A stretch of 36,701 bases of DNA, taken from Paracoccus sphaerophysae. GTDB taxonomy: Bacteria; Pseudomonadota; Alphaproteobacteria; Rhodobacterales; Rhodobacteraceae. Positions 13,425 to 22,103 of the stretch are shown here, piece by piece; the stretch's first letter is position 1, and every line of letters begins with the position of its first letter. The stretch spans positions 1 to 36,701 of the forward strand of contig NZ_JRKS01000029.1 of the NCBI RefSeq assembly GCF_000763805.1. The letters run 5' to 3'. A model generated the notes under the pieces. That model worked only from the letters and a program-made list of their open reading frames with translations, did not search any database and was not told where the DNA came from. Position numbers and translations under genes: made by a program.

Positions 13425-13510
13425 TGGTACCCGAGGTCGGACTCGAACCGACATATCCTTGCGGATGGCGGATTTTGAATCCGCTGCGTCTACCATTCCG
13501 CCACTCGGGC
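13425..13510 (-). tRNA. tRNA-Leu (anticodon CAA)
   Basis: Minus-strand sequence of 86 nt including an encoded CCA. The acceptor stem GCCCGAG pairs with CTCGGGT (first pair G-U). The D-arm has GTGGCGGAATGGTAGACGC as in leucine tRNAs. The anticodon stem GCGGA/TCCGC holds the loop TTCAAAA with anticodon CAA (reads UUG). A long variable arm (ATCCGCAAGGAT) marks a class II tRNA, and the T-arm is GTCGG-TTCGAGT-CCGAC. All parts fit tRNA-Leu(CAA). Confidence 0.97.
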
Positions 13511-13607
13511 CCCTGCCCGGGTGATAGCGGCGCCCTGTCGCACCGGCAAGGGGAACTGCGGCGGAGCAAAACGGTTTCCGTCATCTCAAAGGGGGCGGCC
13601 TCGGACC

Positions 13608-13660
13608 GGGGGCGCTTCGCCCCCCGGCCCCCCCGAGGATATTTGGGCAAAGAAGAAGCC
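13608..13660 (+). repeat. Extragenic GC-hairpin plus ATATTT repeat, copy 1
   Basis: GGGGGCG-CTT-CGCCCCC hairpin (13608-13624), then a C-run, GAGGATATTTGGGC and AAGAAGAAG. A related unit in opposite orientation lies at 31816-31862. The repeat sits directly downstream of lipA and upstream of the tRNA. Confidence 0.5.
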
Positions 13661-13661
13661 T

Positions 13662-14609
13662 TCAGCCCTCGGCCAACTTGGCTTGGCGGGCCGCCCTGAG
13701 GCGGGCGAAGTCGTCGCCGGCGTGGTAGCTCGATCGGGTCAGGGGCGTCGCCGAGACCATCAGGAAGCCCTTGCCCCAGGCGGATTTCTCGTAGCCGGCG
13801 AATTCCTCTGGGGTCACGAAGCGGTCAACGCGGTGATGCTTGGGCGTCGGCTGCAGGTATTGCCCGATGGTGATGAAGTCGATGTCGGCGGCGCGCATGT
13901 CGTCCATGACCTGCAGCACGCCCTGGCGATCCTCTCCCAGCCCGACCATGATGCCCGACTTGGTGAACATCGCCGGGTCAAGTTCCTTGACCCGTTGCAA
14001 GAGCCGCAGCGAATGGAAATAGCGGGCGCCGGGGCGCACGGTGGGATACAGGCCGGGGACGGTTTCGAGGTTGTGGTTGAACACGTCCGGGCGCGCCTCG
14101 ACCACGGTTTCCAGCGCCTCGGGGCCGCATTTCAGGAAATCGGGCGTCAGCACCTCGATGGTGCTGTCGGGGCTGCGGTGGCGGATCGCGCGGATCGTCT
14201 GCGCGAAATGCTCGGCGCCGCCGTCGTCGAGATCGTCGCGGTCCACCGAGGTGAGGACGACGTGCTTCAGCCCCAGCTTCTGCACCGCATGGGCGACCCG
14301 GCCGGGCTCGAACACGTCCAGCGCCTTGGGCTTGCCGGTGATGACGTTGCAGAAGGAACAGCCGCGGGTGCAGATCTCGCCCATGATCATCATGGTGGCG
14401 TGGCCCTGCGACCAGCACTCGCCCACGTTGGGGCAGCCGGCTTCCTCGCAGACGGTGGACAGGCGGTTCTCGCGCAGGATGTCGCGGGTGTCCTTGTAGC
14501 CCTGCGAGGTCGGCGCCTTGACCCGGATCCAGGCCGGCTTCCTGGGCTGGTCCTGGTCGGGACGATGCGCCTTTTCGGGATGGCGCAGGACGGGCGGGGC
14601 GTCGGACAT
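13662..14609 (-). CDS. lipA: Lipoyl synthase
   Basis: A 315-residue radical-SAM enzyme that inserts two sulfur atoms into protein-bound octanoyl groups to make lipoyl cofactors for pyruvate and 2-oxoglutarate dehydrogenases and the glycine cleavage system. Both cluster motifs are present: the auxiliary cluster set C54-x4-C59-x5-C65 ([16 protein letters not shown]) and the radical-SAM C80-x3-C84-x2-C87 (CTRGCSFC). The C-terminal serine that ligates the auxiliary cluster fits [11 protein letters not shown]. The start at ATG 14609 ([10 protein letters not shown]) has CGAGG upstream; the reading frame extends 15 codons further without a better start. The gene stands alone; lipB is not in the window. 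Confidence 0.96.
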   Translation of the reverse strand: MSDAPPVLRHPEKAHRPDQDQPRKPAWIRVKAPTSQGYKDTRDILRENRLSTVCEEAGCPNVGECWSQGHATMMIMGEICTRGCSFCNVITGKPKALDVFEPGRVAHAVQKLGLKHVVLTSVDRDDLDDGGAEHFAQTIRAIRHRSPDSTIEVLTPDFLKCGPEALETVVEARPDVFNHNLETVPGLYPTVRPGARYFHSLRLLQRVKELDPAMFTKSGIMVGLGEDRQGVLQVMDDMRAADIDFITIGQYLQPTPKHHRVDRFVTPEEFAGYEKSAWGKGFLMVSATPLTRSSYHAGDDFARLRAARQAKLAEG

Positions 14610-14772
14610 GAACTGCCTCGAGGGGTAGCGGGCAGAACCCTGCCCTTTCCTCACAGCTAAACCCTTGAAGGGGGTTGATCAACCGGCCGCGAGGAACCAG
14701 ATTGCGGTCAGTATTTCTGCGCTGCAGCGATTTCCGTGCAGTTGCAGCACGACGATGCGAAAGGAACACGAG

Positions 14773-15318
14773 ATGAAAGTCGGCGACAAGCTTCCCCAGG
14801 TGACCTTCCAGACCCGCGTCCGCGACGAGTCGGTGGGCGGGCCCAACCCCTTCCGCTGGGAGCCGGTGACCACCGACGATTATTTCAAGGGCAAGCGTGT
14901 CGTGCTGTTCTCGCTGCCGGGCGCCTTCACGCCGACCTGTTCGACCTACCAGCTGCCGGGCTTTGAAAAGGCCGCCAACGAGATGGCGGGCCTGGGCGTG
15001 GACGCGATCTATTGCCTGTCGGTGAACGACAGCTTCGTGATGAACCAGTGGGCCAAGGCGCAGGGCCTGGACAACGTCAAGGTGATCCCGGACGGGTCTG
15101 GCGAGTTCACCCAGAAGGTCGGGATGCTGGTCCGCAAGGACAATCTGGGCTTCGGGTTCCGGTCCTGGCGCTATGCCGCGATCATCGACGACGGCGTCGT
15201 CGAGCGGGTCTTCGAGGAGCCGGGCCGCTGCGACAACCACGCCGAGGACCCCTACGGCGAATCGTCGCCGGAAAACGTGCTGCGCTATCTGCGCGAGACC
15301 GCCTCGGTCATGGCCTGA
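14773..15318 (+). CDS. Peroxiredoxin, Prx5/AhpC-TSA (PMP20-like) type
   Basis: A 181-residue atypical peroxiredoxin. The peroxidatic cysteine is C56 in SLPGAFTPTCSTYQLPGF, the Prx5-type PGAFTPTC motif. ALGVDAI-like, CLSVNDSFVMNQWAKAQG and SWRYAAIIDDGVV blocks follow. It reduces hydrogen peroxide and alkyl hydroperoxides using glutathione/glutaredoxin or thioredoxin. The start at ATG 14773 has AAGGA 7 nt upstream. It is divergent from lipA, with 163 nt between the starts. A terminator follows. There is no C-terminal glutaredoxin fusion as found in some bacteria. Confidence 0.94.
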   Translation: MKVGDKLPQVTFQTRVRDESVGGPNPFRWEPVTTDDYFKGKRVVLFSLPGAFTPTCSTYQLPGFEKAANEMAGLGVDAIYCLSVNDSFVMNQWAKAQGLDNVKVIPDGSGEFTQKVGMLVRKDNLGFGFRSWRYAAIIDDGVVERVFEEPGRCDNHAEDPYGESSPENVLRYLRETASVMA

Positions 15319-15339
15319 TCCCTGACCATCACATGACGA

Positions 15340-15369
15340 GGGGCCCGGCCGCCAGGACCGGGCCCCTTT
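15340..15369 (+). terminator. Intrinsic terminator of the peroxiredoxin gene
   Basis: GGGGCCCGG (15340-15348) pairs with CCGGGCCCC (15358-15366), followed by TTT. It lies in the convergent gap to the DUF6456 gene. Confidence 0.75.
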
Positions 15370-15385
15370 GCGGCCGCCGCACGGG

Positions 15386-16570
15386 TCAGCCGATCAGCGG
15401 GCTGCCGTTACCATAGCGTTCGCGGTAGAACCGTTCCAGCCGCATCAGCGCCAGCCGGAGCACCACCTTGCCCGACCGCGCCGACCAGCCGAGCCGGCGT
15501 TCTGTCATCTCGATCCCCTCCAGAAAGCAGCAGACCCGCAGCACCAGATCGCCCATGCCGGGCCCCAGGTCGCGCAGGGCCTCGGCCACCCGCCGGCGCG
15601 CCGAATCCGACCCGCCGCCGGCGCCGGCGGAAAAGCTCGAATCGATCCCCGCGGTCATGAAGCCGTCCCAGTTCTGGGTCACCCGCGGACCCATCTGGGC
15701 CAGCTCGAAATCCTCGCGCAGCCGTTCCCCCGCCGCGACCAGGCTGGGGTCCAGAAACGGCTGCCCGTTCGCGTCCCGCCGCCGCGCCAGCACCAGCAGC
15801 GGGCTTTCGGCGATGTTCACGCGCATCCGGCGCATGCCCTCGCCGTCGGGGTTGTCCAGATGTCGGTCCTCATAGATGCGATGCGCCTGGGCGGCCGCCG
15901 GCCCGATGTCGGGGGCGGCGACGAAGCCGGCCTGCGCCTCGGCAAAGCCCGCGCCCTGGGCCTGCACCGGCGTGGCCTCGGCCTCGGCCACGCCGCCCGC
16001 CTGCGGCAGCCCGGCAAAGCGCCCCGCCATCATCGACTTGAGCGCCGCGCGCCCGGCCGAGGTGATGGCGTGGCGGGTGATGCGCCCCTGCCCCACCATC
16101 GCCACCCAGCCGCGAAGCGCCAGGAACTCGGCCAGCGCCCGGTCCAGGATCGCGGTCCGGATGTCGGACCGGGTGACGATCGCCTTGTCCATGCCCTCGG
16201 CCACGGCCAGGATCGCGCCGGGTTCGGCAAGCCGGCGCAGGACGCGGCGGATTTCCGACTGGTCGGCCGCCGAGCGGCCGAAGTCCCGGGCCGAAGCTGC
16301 GTCGACCGCGCGGTCGACAAGCGGGTCGTCGCGGCGGTTCTCGAACCGGCGGATGCGGCGCAGGATGGTCGAAGCGTGGCAGCCGGCCTCGCGGGCCAGG
16401 GCGCGAATCGTCTCGCCCCCCTCGCAGTGCCGGAGGTAGAGCTGCGCGTCTTCGGGCAGGTTCGCCGCCGGCGCAGCCGGTCCTGCCGCGCCGGCGGCGG
16501 ATAGCTGTGCGCCGCCGTCTGCCAGCGAAACCGCAGCGGCATCGGCGAAATCACCCGTCAGTATCGTCAT
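15386..16570 (-). CDS. DUF6456 domain-containing protein (probable HTH regulator)
   Basis: A 394-residue protein. The N-terminal third has a helix-turn-helix-like stretch ETIRALAREAGCHASTILRRIRRFENRRDDPLVDRAV (about 53-90). The middle contains a winged-helix-like part (ALRGWVAMVGQGRITRHAITSAGRAALKSM) and an Ala-rich linker. The C-terminal half, from about residue 245 (NIAESPLLVLARRRDANGQPFL), is the DUF6456 domain found mainly in alphaproteobacteria, ending LRLALMRLERFYRERYG. The role is not established; DNA binding is inferred from the repeated HTH features. ATG 16570 is preceded by GAGGA about 10 nt upstream. The small gene at 16775 is divergent from it. Confidence 0.78.
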   Translation of the reverse strand: MTILTGDFADAAAVSLADGGAQLSAAGAAGPAAPAANLPEDAQLYLRHCEGGETIRALAREAGCHASTILRRIRRFENRRDDPLVDRAVDAASARDFGRSAADQSEIRRVLRRLAEPGAILAVAEGMDKAIVTRSDIRTAILDRALAEFLALRGWVAMVGQGRITRHAITSAGRAALKSMMAGRFAGLPQAGGVAEAEATPVQAQGAGFAEAQAGFVAAPDIGPAAAQAHRIYEDRHLDNPDGEGMRRMRVNIAESPLLVLARRRDANGQPFLDPSLVAAGERLREDFELAQMGPRVTQNWDGFMTAGIDSSFSAGAGGGSDSARRRVAEALRDLGPGMGDLVLRVCCFLEGIEMTERRLGWSARSGKVVLRLALMRLERFYRERYGNGSPLIG

Positions 16571-16774
16571 CGTTTCATGTCCTCATGTCGGTGGGCCAGC
16601 CGGCCCCGGGGCGTTCGAGCCTGTCGAAAAGGACAGGTCGGCGTTCACTTCCGTTATGAGGCGCTAAGAAACCCTAAAGAGAGTTAACCGCGTCGCGCGC
16701 TGCGGCCGGACCCGGCGCAACATAGGCACGGCTGAGGCAGAAAGGTGGCGTTATCCCAGCGGCGGAGAATTCCG

Positions 16775-17104
16775 ATGAGCCTGATGTCCAATATCCTTGC
16801 CTTCCCGCTGCGCCCCGTCGTGCAGCCGCTGCGCCGCCCTGCCACGCTGGTCCGCGCCGCCGTGGCGGGACAGCCGATGTGGCGGCGCGACCGCGATCTG
16901 CGCCGCGTGCTGCGCAGCGACGCGATCCCGGCGCCGGGTCACGCCCTGCCGCGTCTGCGGGCCGAGGAGGATCGGATGAACGCCGCCCGCCAGGAGGGTG
17001 CGGCCGAATACGACATGCACCTGCACGTGCTGCTGATGATCGCGATCCTCGCGGAATCGCGCATCATCCCGGTCCCCGGCCCGCAGCTGCGCGCCGTGAC
17101 CTGA
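16775..17104 (+). CDS. Small hypothetical protein
   Basis: A 109-residue basic protein that I do not recognise. It opens MSLMSNILAFPLRPVVQPLRRP, has an arginine-rich middle (MWRRDRDLRRVLRSD) and ends with a hydrophobic helix (HLHVLLMIAILAESRIIPVP). ATG 16775 has GGCGGAGAA just upstream. Codon usage resembles the neighbours, with strong GC bias at third positions, which supports real coding. The preceding divergent gene (DUF6456) starts 204 nt away. No domain can be named; it may be an order-specific protein of Rhodobacterales. Confidence 0.55.
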   Translation: MSLMSNILAFPLRPVVQPLRRPATLVRAAVAGQPMWRRDRDLRRVLRSDAIPAPGHALPRLRAEEDRMNAARQEGAAEYDMHLHVLLMIAILAESRIIPVPGPQLRAVT

Positions 17105-17125
17105 AAACGGGGCGGGCGACCGCGG

Positions 17126-18823
17126 CTACTTGCCCCGGAACAGCGACCCCAGCACCCCGCGCACGATCACCTGGCCCGCCTTGCTGCCGATCTGGCGTGC
17201 CATGCTTTTCCCGAATGCCTCTGCCATCGAATCGCCGCGCCGGGCGGGCGTGGCGCTGCGCGCCTCGATCTGGATGCCGGAGTTATAGCGGCGCGCGCCA
17301 GTGAAGCCGTCGGATTTCCTCATCGCGAACAGATCGGCGTCGGCCGCGGCCTTCTCGGCGGCGGCGGCCTGTTCGGCGGCCTCGGCCGTGCGCCGGGCCA
17401 GTGCCTCATAGGCGCTGTCGCGGTCCACCGTCTCGGCGTATTTCATCGCCAACGGCGACAGCTGGATGATCCGCGCCCGCTCTGCATCGGGGATCGGTCC
17501 CAGCTGCGACAGCGGCGGCCGGACCAGCGTCCGTTCCACCATCCCGGGCGCACCCTTGGCCTGCAGGAACGAGGTCACCGCCTCGCCGGTGCCGACATGC
17601 TGGATCGCATCGGCGGTGTCGAAGGCCGGGTTGGCGCGATAGTTTTCCGCGGCCTGGCGCAGCGCCTTCTGGTCCTTGGCCGTAAAGGCCCGCAGCGCGT
17701 GCTGGACGCGGTTGCCCAGCTGGCCCAGCACCGAATCGGGCAGGTCGGCGGGGTTCTGGGTGATGAACCAGACGCTGACGCCCTTGGAGCGGATCAGCCG
17801 GGCGACCTGCTCGACCTTGGCGACCAGCGCCGGCGGCGCGTCGGCAAACAGCAGATGCGCCTCGTCGAAGAAGAAGGCGAGCCGCGGCTTGTCGGGGTCG
17901 CCCACCTCGGGCAGCTGCTCGAACAGTTCCGACAGCAGCCACAGCAGGAAGGTCGCGTAAAGCCGCGGCGAATTCATCAGCCGGTCGGCGGCAAGGATGT
18001 TGACGATCCCCTTGCCCGAGGCGTCGATGCGCATCAGGTCGGCCAGCTCCAGCGCCGGTTCCCCGAACAGCCGGTCGCCGCCCTGTTCTTCCAGCACCAG
18101 CAGCGCGCGCTGGATGGCGCCGACCGAGGCGGTCGAGACGTTGCCATAGCGCAGGCTCAGGTCCTTGCTGTTCTGCCCGACCCACACCAGCATCGCCTGC
18201 AGGTCCTTGAGATCGGCGAGCGCGAGGCCGTCTTCGTCGGCCACTCGGAAGGCGATGTTCAGCACCCCCTCCTGCGCCTCGGTCAGCCCCATCAGGCGCG
18301 ACAGCAGCAGCGGCCCCATCTCGGCCGGGCTGGTGCGGACGGGATGGCCCTTTTCGCCCCAGACATCCCAGAAGGTCACCGGGAAGGCCCGGTAATCCAG
18401 CGGCGCCCCGATTCGGGCGGCGCGTTCGGCAAAGGCCTTGGCCAGCCCCGGATCGTTGCCGCCCGCCGCGGCGATGCCGGCGAGGTCGCCCTTGACGTCC
18501 GACAGCACCACCGGGACGCCGGCCAGCGACAGCGCCTCGGCCAGGATCTGCAGCGTGACGGTCTTGCCGGTCCCCGTGGCGCCGGCGATCAGCCCGTGGC
18601 GGTTGGCGTATTTCAGCAGCATCTGCTGGGGCTGCGCATGGTCCGGCCCGCCTCCGCCGACGAATACGGTGCCCGCGTCGAAATCCACGATCGGATGCGA
18701 TGCGGCCAGGGCCGGGGTCGGGGTCGGGGCACCCTTGGCCCCATCGGGTTGCGGAAGCGGCGGAGGGGTCGTTTCGGACACGGCGGGCAACCTGGTTCTA
18801 GGGAAACTCGATGCGCGCGACAT
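17126..18823 (-). CDS. DUF853/HerA-like ATPase (YjgR-type)
   Basis: A 565-residue FtsK/HerA-superfamily ATPase of the DUF853 family. The Walker A motif is GATGTGKT (81-88) and the Walker B motif is RLAFFFDEAHLLF, followed by SKGVSVWFITQNPADLPDSVLGQLGNRVQHALRAFT with the arginine-finger region. The C-terminus has an Ala/Glu-rich coiled-coil segment (ARRTAEAAEQAAAAEKAAADAD) and a region resembling the YjgR tail (MARQIGSKAGQVIVRGVLGSLF). Such proteins are predicted motor ATPases; the physiological substrate is unknown. The N-terminus is uncertain: ATG 18823 and GTG 18781 (MSETTPPPLPQP) are both possible, and the latter looks more natural. The gene stands alone. Confidence 0.9.
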   Translation of the reverse strand: MSRASSFPRTRLPAVSETTPPPLPQPDGAKGAPTPTPALAASHPIVDFDAGTVFVGGGGPDHAQPQQMLLKYANRHGLIAGATGTGKTVTLQILAEALSLAGVPVVLSDVKGDLAGIAAAGGNDPGLAKAFAERAARIGAPLDYRAFPVTFWDVWGEKGHPVRTSPAEMGPLLLSRLMGLTEAQEGVLNIAFRVADEDGLALADLKDLQAMLVWVGQNSKDLSLRYGNVSTASVGAIQRALLVLEEQGGDRLFGEPALELADLMRIDASGKGIVNILAADRLMNSPRLYATFLLWLLSELFEQLPEVGDPDKPRLAFFFDEAHLLFADAPPALVAKVEQVARLIRSKGVSVWFITQNPADLPDSVLGQLGNRVQHALRAFTAKDQKALRQAAENYRANPAFDTADAIQHVGTGEAVTSFLQAKGAPGMVERTLVRPPLSQLGPIPDAERARIIQLSPLAMKYAETVDRDSAYEALARRTAEAAEQAAAAEKAAADADLFAMRKSDGFTGARRYNSGIQIEARSATPARRGDSMAEAFGKSMARQIGSKAGQVIVRGVLGSLFRGK

Positions 18824-18864
18824 ACCGGCGCGCGTTCCGACAATACAAATTTAAGGTTTGTCTG

Positions 18865-18953
18865 CCAGAGTGATCGCTGTCGGATCATTCAGGGGCGGAA
18901 GGTCCGATGCTTCCTCCGTATCACCTGGCCGCGCCTTCGGGCGCGGCTTTTTT
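18865..18953 (+). ncRNA. Candidate small RNA with three hairpins and an intrinsic terminator
   Basis: Hairpin 1 is TGATC-N7-GATCA (18871-18887). Hairpin 2 is GGAAG-N8-CTTCC (18897-18914), followed by TCCGTATCACC. Hairpin 3 is GCCGCGCC-TTCG-GGCGCGGC (18928-18947) followed by T6. No plus-strand gene lies upstream for which this could be the terminator (the nearest ends at 17104), so an independent short transcript is likely. The 5' end is a guess; no clear promoter is visible. The rest of the 412-nt gap (18824-19235) holds only the possible promoter at 18989. Confidence 0.5.
18928..18953 (+). terminator. UUCG-loop intrinsic terminator
   Basis: An 8-bp GC stem closed by a TTCG tetraloop and followed by six T's on the plus strand. 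It is not associated with any upstream plus-strand coding gene. Confidence 0.85.
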
Positions 18954-18988
18954 GATGACGCGCGACAGCATATGCGACATCGCCCTGA

Positions 18989-19017
18989 TTGACGAATGTG
19001 ACACGGGGGACTAACGT
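18989..19017 (+). promoter_or_regulatory. Possible promoter of the IalB-family gene
   Basis: TTGACG (18989-18994), 17-nt spacer, TAACGT (19012-19017). It would give a leader of about 210 nt that includes the hairpin CCCGCGC-GAT-GCGCGGG near 19115. Weak match at the -10. Confidence 0.3.
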
Positions 19018-19235
19018 CCGGCGTCAATAACGGCCAAGTCCAACAGGGACGCGGGGGAGTGCTGCCAGAATGGCGCATTCCCCCATTTCCGTTCCACTCC
19101 CACCTTTGTCGCAGCCCGCGCGATGCGCGGGATTCCGCCGCGGGACCACCACGGAAAGGTTATTGATGCGGTCCTGACAGCGCCGTGTGGGCATGTTACC
19201 AGCGCGCCCAGCGCCTTCAGCCGAAAGGAACAGAC

Positions 19236-20183
19236 ATGGCTCGCACTTCTTCCGCCGTTCTCGCCGCCCTGCTCGCCGTCGCGCCGGTCGTGGCCGCGGT
19301 CGCCCAGACCGCCCCCGACAGCACCACCGCCACGCCGGTCGTGACGCCCGAGACCGCCGCTGCTGCCGATGCCACCGCTGCCGGCGCTGCCGCCGAAGCG
19401 GCGAGCGATGCGGCCGCCGCGGCCGACGACGCCGCCAAGGCGGCGACCGGCGCCGCCCAGGCCGGTGCCGATGCCGCCACCGCCGCAAGCGATGCGGCGA
19501 CTGCGGCCGCTAGCGATGCGGCGGCTGCCGCCACGACCGATGCCGCCACGGGCACCACCGCCGCCCCGGTTGGCGCCACGCCGACCGCCACTGGCACCAC
19601 CGCCGCACCCGCAGCGCCCGCCGATACCCCGGCCGCCGCTGCCCCTGCCGCCGATGCGGCGACTCCGCCGGCCGCCGGCGCGCCCGCTGCCGGCGCAGCC
19701 CCTGCCCCGGCCGCCGACCAGGTCGGCGCCTACTACAACAAGTCGACCCATGACGCCTGGCTGCTGCGCTGCCTGAAGACGCAGGACGGCAAGGACCCGT
19801 GCGAGCTGTACCAGCTGCTCAAGGACCAGGCCGGCAAGTCGGTGGCCGAGGTCTCGGTGATCCCGTTCACCGGCGAGGCCGCTGCGATCATCAACTTTGT
19901 GGCTCCGCTGGAAACCGATCTTCAGGCCGGCCTGGGGCTGCAGATCGACGCCGGCAAGAACAACGCCTATCCGTTCCTGGTCTGCGCGCCGGTCGGCTGC
20001 GTGTCGCGGATCGGCCTGACCGAGGCCGAACTGGGGCGGTTCAAGAACGGCAACAAGGCCACTGTCTCGCTGCTGCCCTTTGGCGCCGATCCCAAAGCGA
20101 ACCTGGTCAAGCTGGACGTGTCGCTGAAGGGGTTCACCGCCGGCTTCAACGCGCTGCAAGAGGTCGTGAAGGCCAACCAGTAA
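19236..20183 (+). CDS. Invasion-associated locus B (IalB) family protein with long Ala-rich linker
   Basis: A 315-residue secreted protein. A signal peptide (1-24, cleavage after VAAVAQ) is followed by about 145 residues of almost pure Ala with Asp, Thr, Pro and Gly (repeated SDAAAAA and AAPA units). A folded domain then starts at DQVGAYYNKSTHDAWLLRC. The cysteines in LLRCLKTQDGKDPCELYQLL and FLVCAPVGCVSRIGL, with the KGFTAGFNAL ending, are typical of IalB-family periplasmic proteins. IalB was described in Bartonella invasion, but most alphaproteobacterial homologues are free-living envelope proteins. ATG 19236 has AAAGGAA 7 nt upstream. The Ala linker probably spans the cell wall; this is inference. 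A terminator follows. Confidence 0.88.
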   Translation: MARTSSAVLAALLAVAPVVAAVAQTAPDSTTATPVVTPETAAAADATAAGAAAEAASDAAAAADDAAKAATGAAQAGADAATAASDAATAAASDAAAAATTDAATGTTAAPVGATPTATGTTAAPAAPADTPAAAAPAADAATPPAAGAPAAGAAPAPAADQVGAYYNKSTHDAWLLRCLKTQDGKDPCELYQLLKDQAGKSVAEVSVIPFTGEAAAIINFVAPLETDLQAGLGLQIDAGKNNAYPFLVCAPVGCVSRIGLTEAELGRFKNGNKATVSLLPFGADPKANLVKLDVSLKGFTAGFNALQEVVKANQ

Positions 20184-20205
20184 GCGGCTGGGCCAGGCAG
20201 AAAAG

Positions 20206-20233
20206 AAAGGGGCGCCCAGCGGCGCCCCTTTTT
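20206..20233 (+). terminator. Intrinsic terminator of the IalB-family gene
   Basis: AAAGGGGCGCC (20206-20216) pairs with GGCGCCCCTTT (20221-20231) around a CAGC loop, within a T5 run. It lies in the convergent gap and may also act on the protease gene. Confidence 0.85.
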
Positions 20234-20275
20234 CCTTGTCACGTTGCGGGCCGCGTCATGCGGCCCGGTGCCCGA

Positions 20276-21958
20276 TCACTTCCCGATCGTGAGCGCCACG
20301 AACCGCGGCTCGCCGTCCCGCCGGATCAGGACCAGCAACGACTGGCGGCCGGCCTCTTTTGCCTCGGCGATGCGGGCGTTCAGGTCGGCCAGGGTGGCGA
20401 CGGGCTGCTGGCCCGCCTCGACGATCAGGTCGCCGCTGCGCAGCCCCTTGGCAGAGGCGTCGCTTTCCGGGTCGATCTCCTGCACCACCAGCCCGCGCGA
20501 GCCCTCGGGCACCCGCAGCCGCGCGGCCAGTTCCGGGGTCAGCGGCGCCAGCTTCATGCCCAGCACCTGCTGGCTGGCCGCGCCGCCCGGCCCGGTCGTT
20601 CCGTCGGGCGTGGTCCCCTGCCCGTCGGCATCGGCCAGCTCGCGCCGGCCCAGGGTGACCTTCAGTTCGACCGGCTTGCCGTCGCGCTGGACGGTGACGT
20701 CCACCGCCTCGCCCACCGGCGCGTCGGCCACCCGGCGCACCAGGTCGCGCGTGTCGGCCACGTCACCGCCGGCAAAGCGGGTGATGACGTCGCCGGCCTT
20801 CATCCCGGCATCGGCCGCCGGGCCCGCCGGCACATCCGTGACCATCGCCCCCGCGTCAGAGGCGAGGCCCAGCGAATCGGCGATGTCCTGGGTAACGTCC
20901 TGGATCTTGACCCCCAGCCAGCCGCGGCGGGTTTCGCCAAAGTCACGCAGCTGGTCGACGACCTTGGTCACGACGTTAGACGCCATCGAGAAGCCGATCC
21001 CGATCGAGCCCCCGTTCGGCGACAGGATCGCGGTGTTCACGCCCACGACCTCGCCGTTCATGTTGAAGAGCGGCCCCCCCGAGTTGCCGCGGTTGATCGC
21101 CGCGTCGGTCTGGATGAAGTCGTCATAGGTGCCGGTGAGCGCCCGGCTTTTCGCCGAGATGATGCCGGAGGAGGCCGACAGGCCCTGCCCCAGCGGGTTC
21201 CCCAAGGCCAGCACCCAGTCGCCGACACGCGCCTTGTCGCTGTCGCCGAACTTCACGAAGGGCAGCGGCTTTTCCGCCTCGACCTTCAGCACCGCGATGT
21301 CGGTGGTCGGGTCGGTGCCGATCAGCTTGGCCGGCAGCTTGGCGCCGGAATAAAACTCGACCTCGATCTCGTCGGCGCCGTCGATGACGTGGTTGTTGGT
21401 GACGATCAGCCCGTCAGAGGACACCACGAACCCCGACCCCAGCGCGTTCGAGCGTTCGCGCGACATCGGACCCTGGTCACCGAACGGCGCACCGTCCTCG
21501 TCGAACGGGTTGCCCTGGTCCGGGCCGCCGGGCATGCCGGGGATCCCGAAGTCGCGGAACAGGTCGGAAAACGGGCTGCCATCGGGGAACATCGGCCCCT
21601 GGTTGACCGGGCGCGACACGACCGACGTCGTGGTGATGTTGACCACCGCGGGGCTGACCTGTTCCACGATCGAGGCGAAGCTGTCGGGCATCACCTGTCC
21701 GGCGGTCACCGCAGGCTTCTGCACGTCGATCGGCGCGTTGGCATTGGCGGCCTCGGGGACCTTGCCGGTCATCGGCTGGTCGGGCGTGGTGGTGGTTGCG
21801 GGCATGTTGCCCTGGGTCGCCGCCGGCGCCTGCGCCTGCGCGTCGTCCGCGGGCGGCACTGGCTGCGCCTGCTGGGCGATCGCCGGTGACAGGGCGAGCG
21901 TCAGCGCAAGCGCCGAGGCGGTGAGGCTCGGGCGCGGGGGTCTTACCTTGAGATTCAT
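20276..21958 (-). CDS. DegP/DegQ-type periplasmic serine endoprotease
   Basis: A 560-residue Do-family protease. It has a signal peptide to about residue 28 (AIAQQ) and a Pro/Ala/Thr-rich spacer to about 85. The trypsin-like domain has catalytic H190 (IVTNNHVID), D220 (TTDIAVL) and S293 (INRGNSGGPL). Two PDZ domains follow: PDZ1 from about 335 (RRGWLGVKIQDVTQDIADSLGL) and PDZ2 from about 460 (VLGMKLAPLTPELAARLRV ... ATLADLNARIAEAKEAGR). These proteins degrade misfolded envelope proteins and act as chaperones. GGAG lies 8 nt before ATG 21958. It follows hflK-hflC on the same strand but behind a terminator, so it likely has its own promoter. It is close to the MucD/DegQ group; the exact symbol is left open. 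Confidence 0.95.
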   Translation of the reverse strand: MNLKVRPPRPSLTASALALTLALSPAIAQQAQPVPPADDAQAQAPAATQGNMPATTTTPDQPMTGKVPEAANANAPIDVQKPAVTAGQVMPDSFASIVEQVSPAVVNITTTSVVSRPVNQGPMFPDGSPFSDLFRDFGIPGMPGGPDQGNPFDEDGAPFGDQGPMSRERSNALGSGFVVSSDGLIVTNNHVIDGADEIEVEFYSGAKLPAKLIGTDPTTDIAVLKVEAEKPLPFVKFGDSDKARVGDWVLALGNPLGQGLSASSGIISAKSRALTGTYDDFIQTDAAINRGNSGGPLFNMNGEVVGVNTAILSPNGGSIGIGFSMASNVVTKVVDQLRDFGETRRGWLGVKIQDVTQDIADSLGLASDAGAMVTDVPAGPAADAGMKAGDVITRFAGGDVADTRDLVRRVADAPVGEAVDVTVQRDGKPVELKVTLGRRELADADGQGTTPDGTTGPGGAASQQVLGMKLAPLTPELAARLRVPEGSRGLVVQEIDPESDASAKGLRSGDLIVEAGQQPVATLADLNARIAEAKEAGRQSLLVLIRRDGEPRFVALTIGK

Positions 21959-22103
21959 GTATGTTCTCCATGACGCTACCGGATCGGCTCCGGTCCGGCG
22001 GCCGGTTGGTTGTGGGCCTTAATGTGGCCTCTGGTTGCGCGATGGCAACAGCGGTCGCGTCATTTCGTCGTGACTGCGATCGTGATTTGACATGGCGCGC
22101 GGC

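Noticed and set aside
13521..14660. Plus-strand open frame opposite lipA
   Set aside because: lipA with all cluster cysteines is on the minus strand; the plus frame is an antisense shadow.
16660..16700. CtrA-like site near GTTAACC upstream of the small gene
   Set aside because: Only one TTAA half is clear and the spacing to the other candidate is wrong.
19799..21889. 696-codon plus-strand open frame across the IalB gene and the protease
   Set aside because: Out of frame with the IalB gene and antisense to the protease; no recognisable domain.
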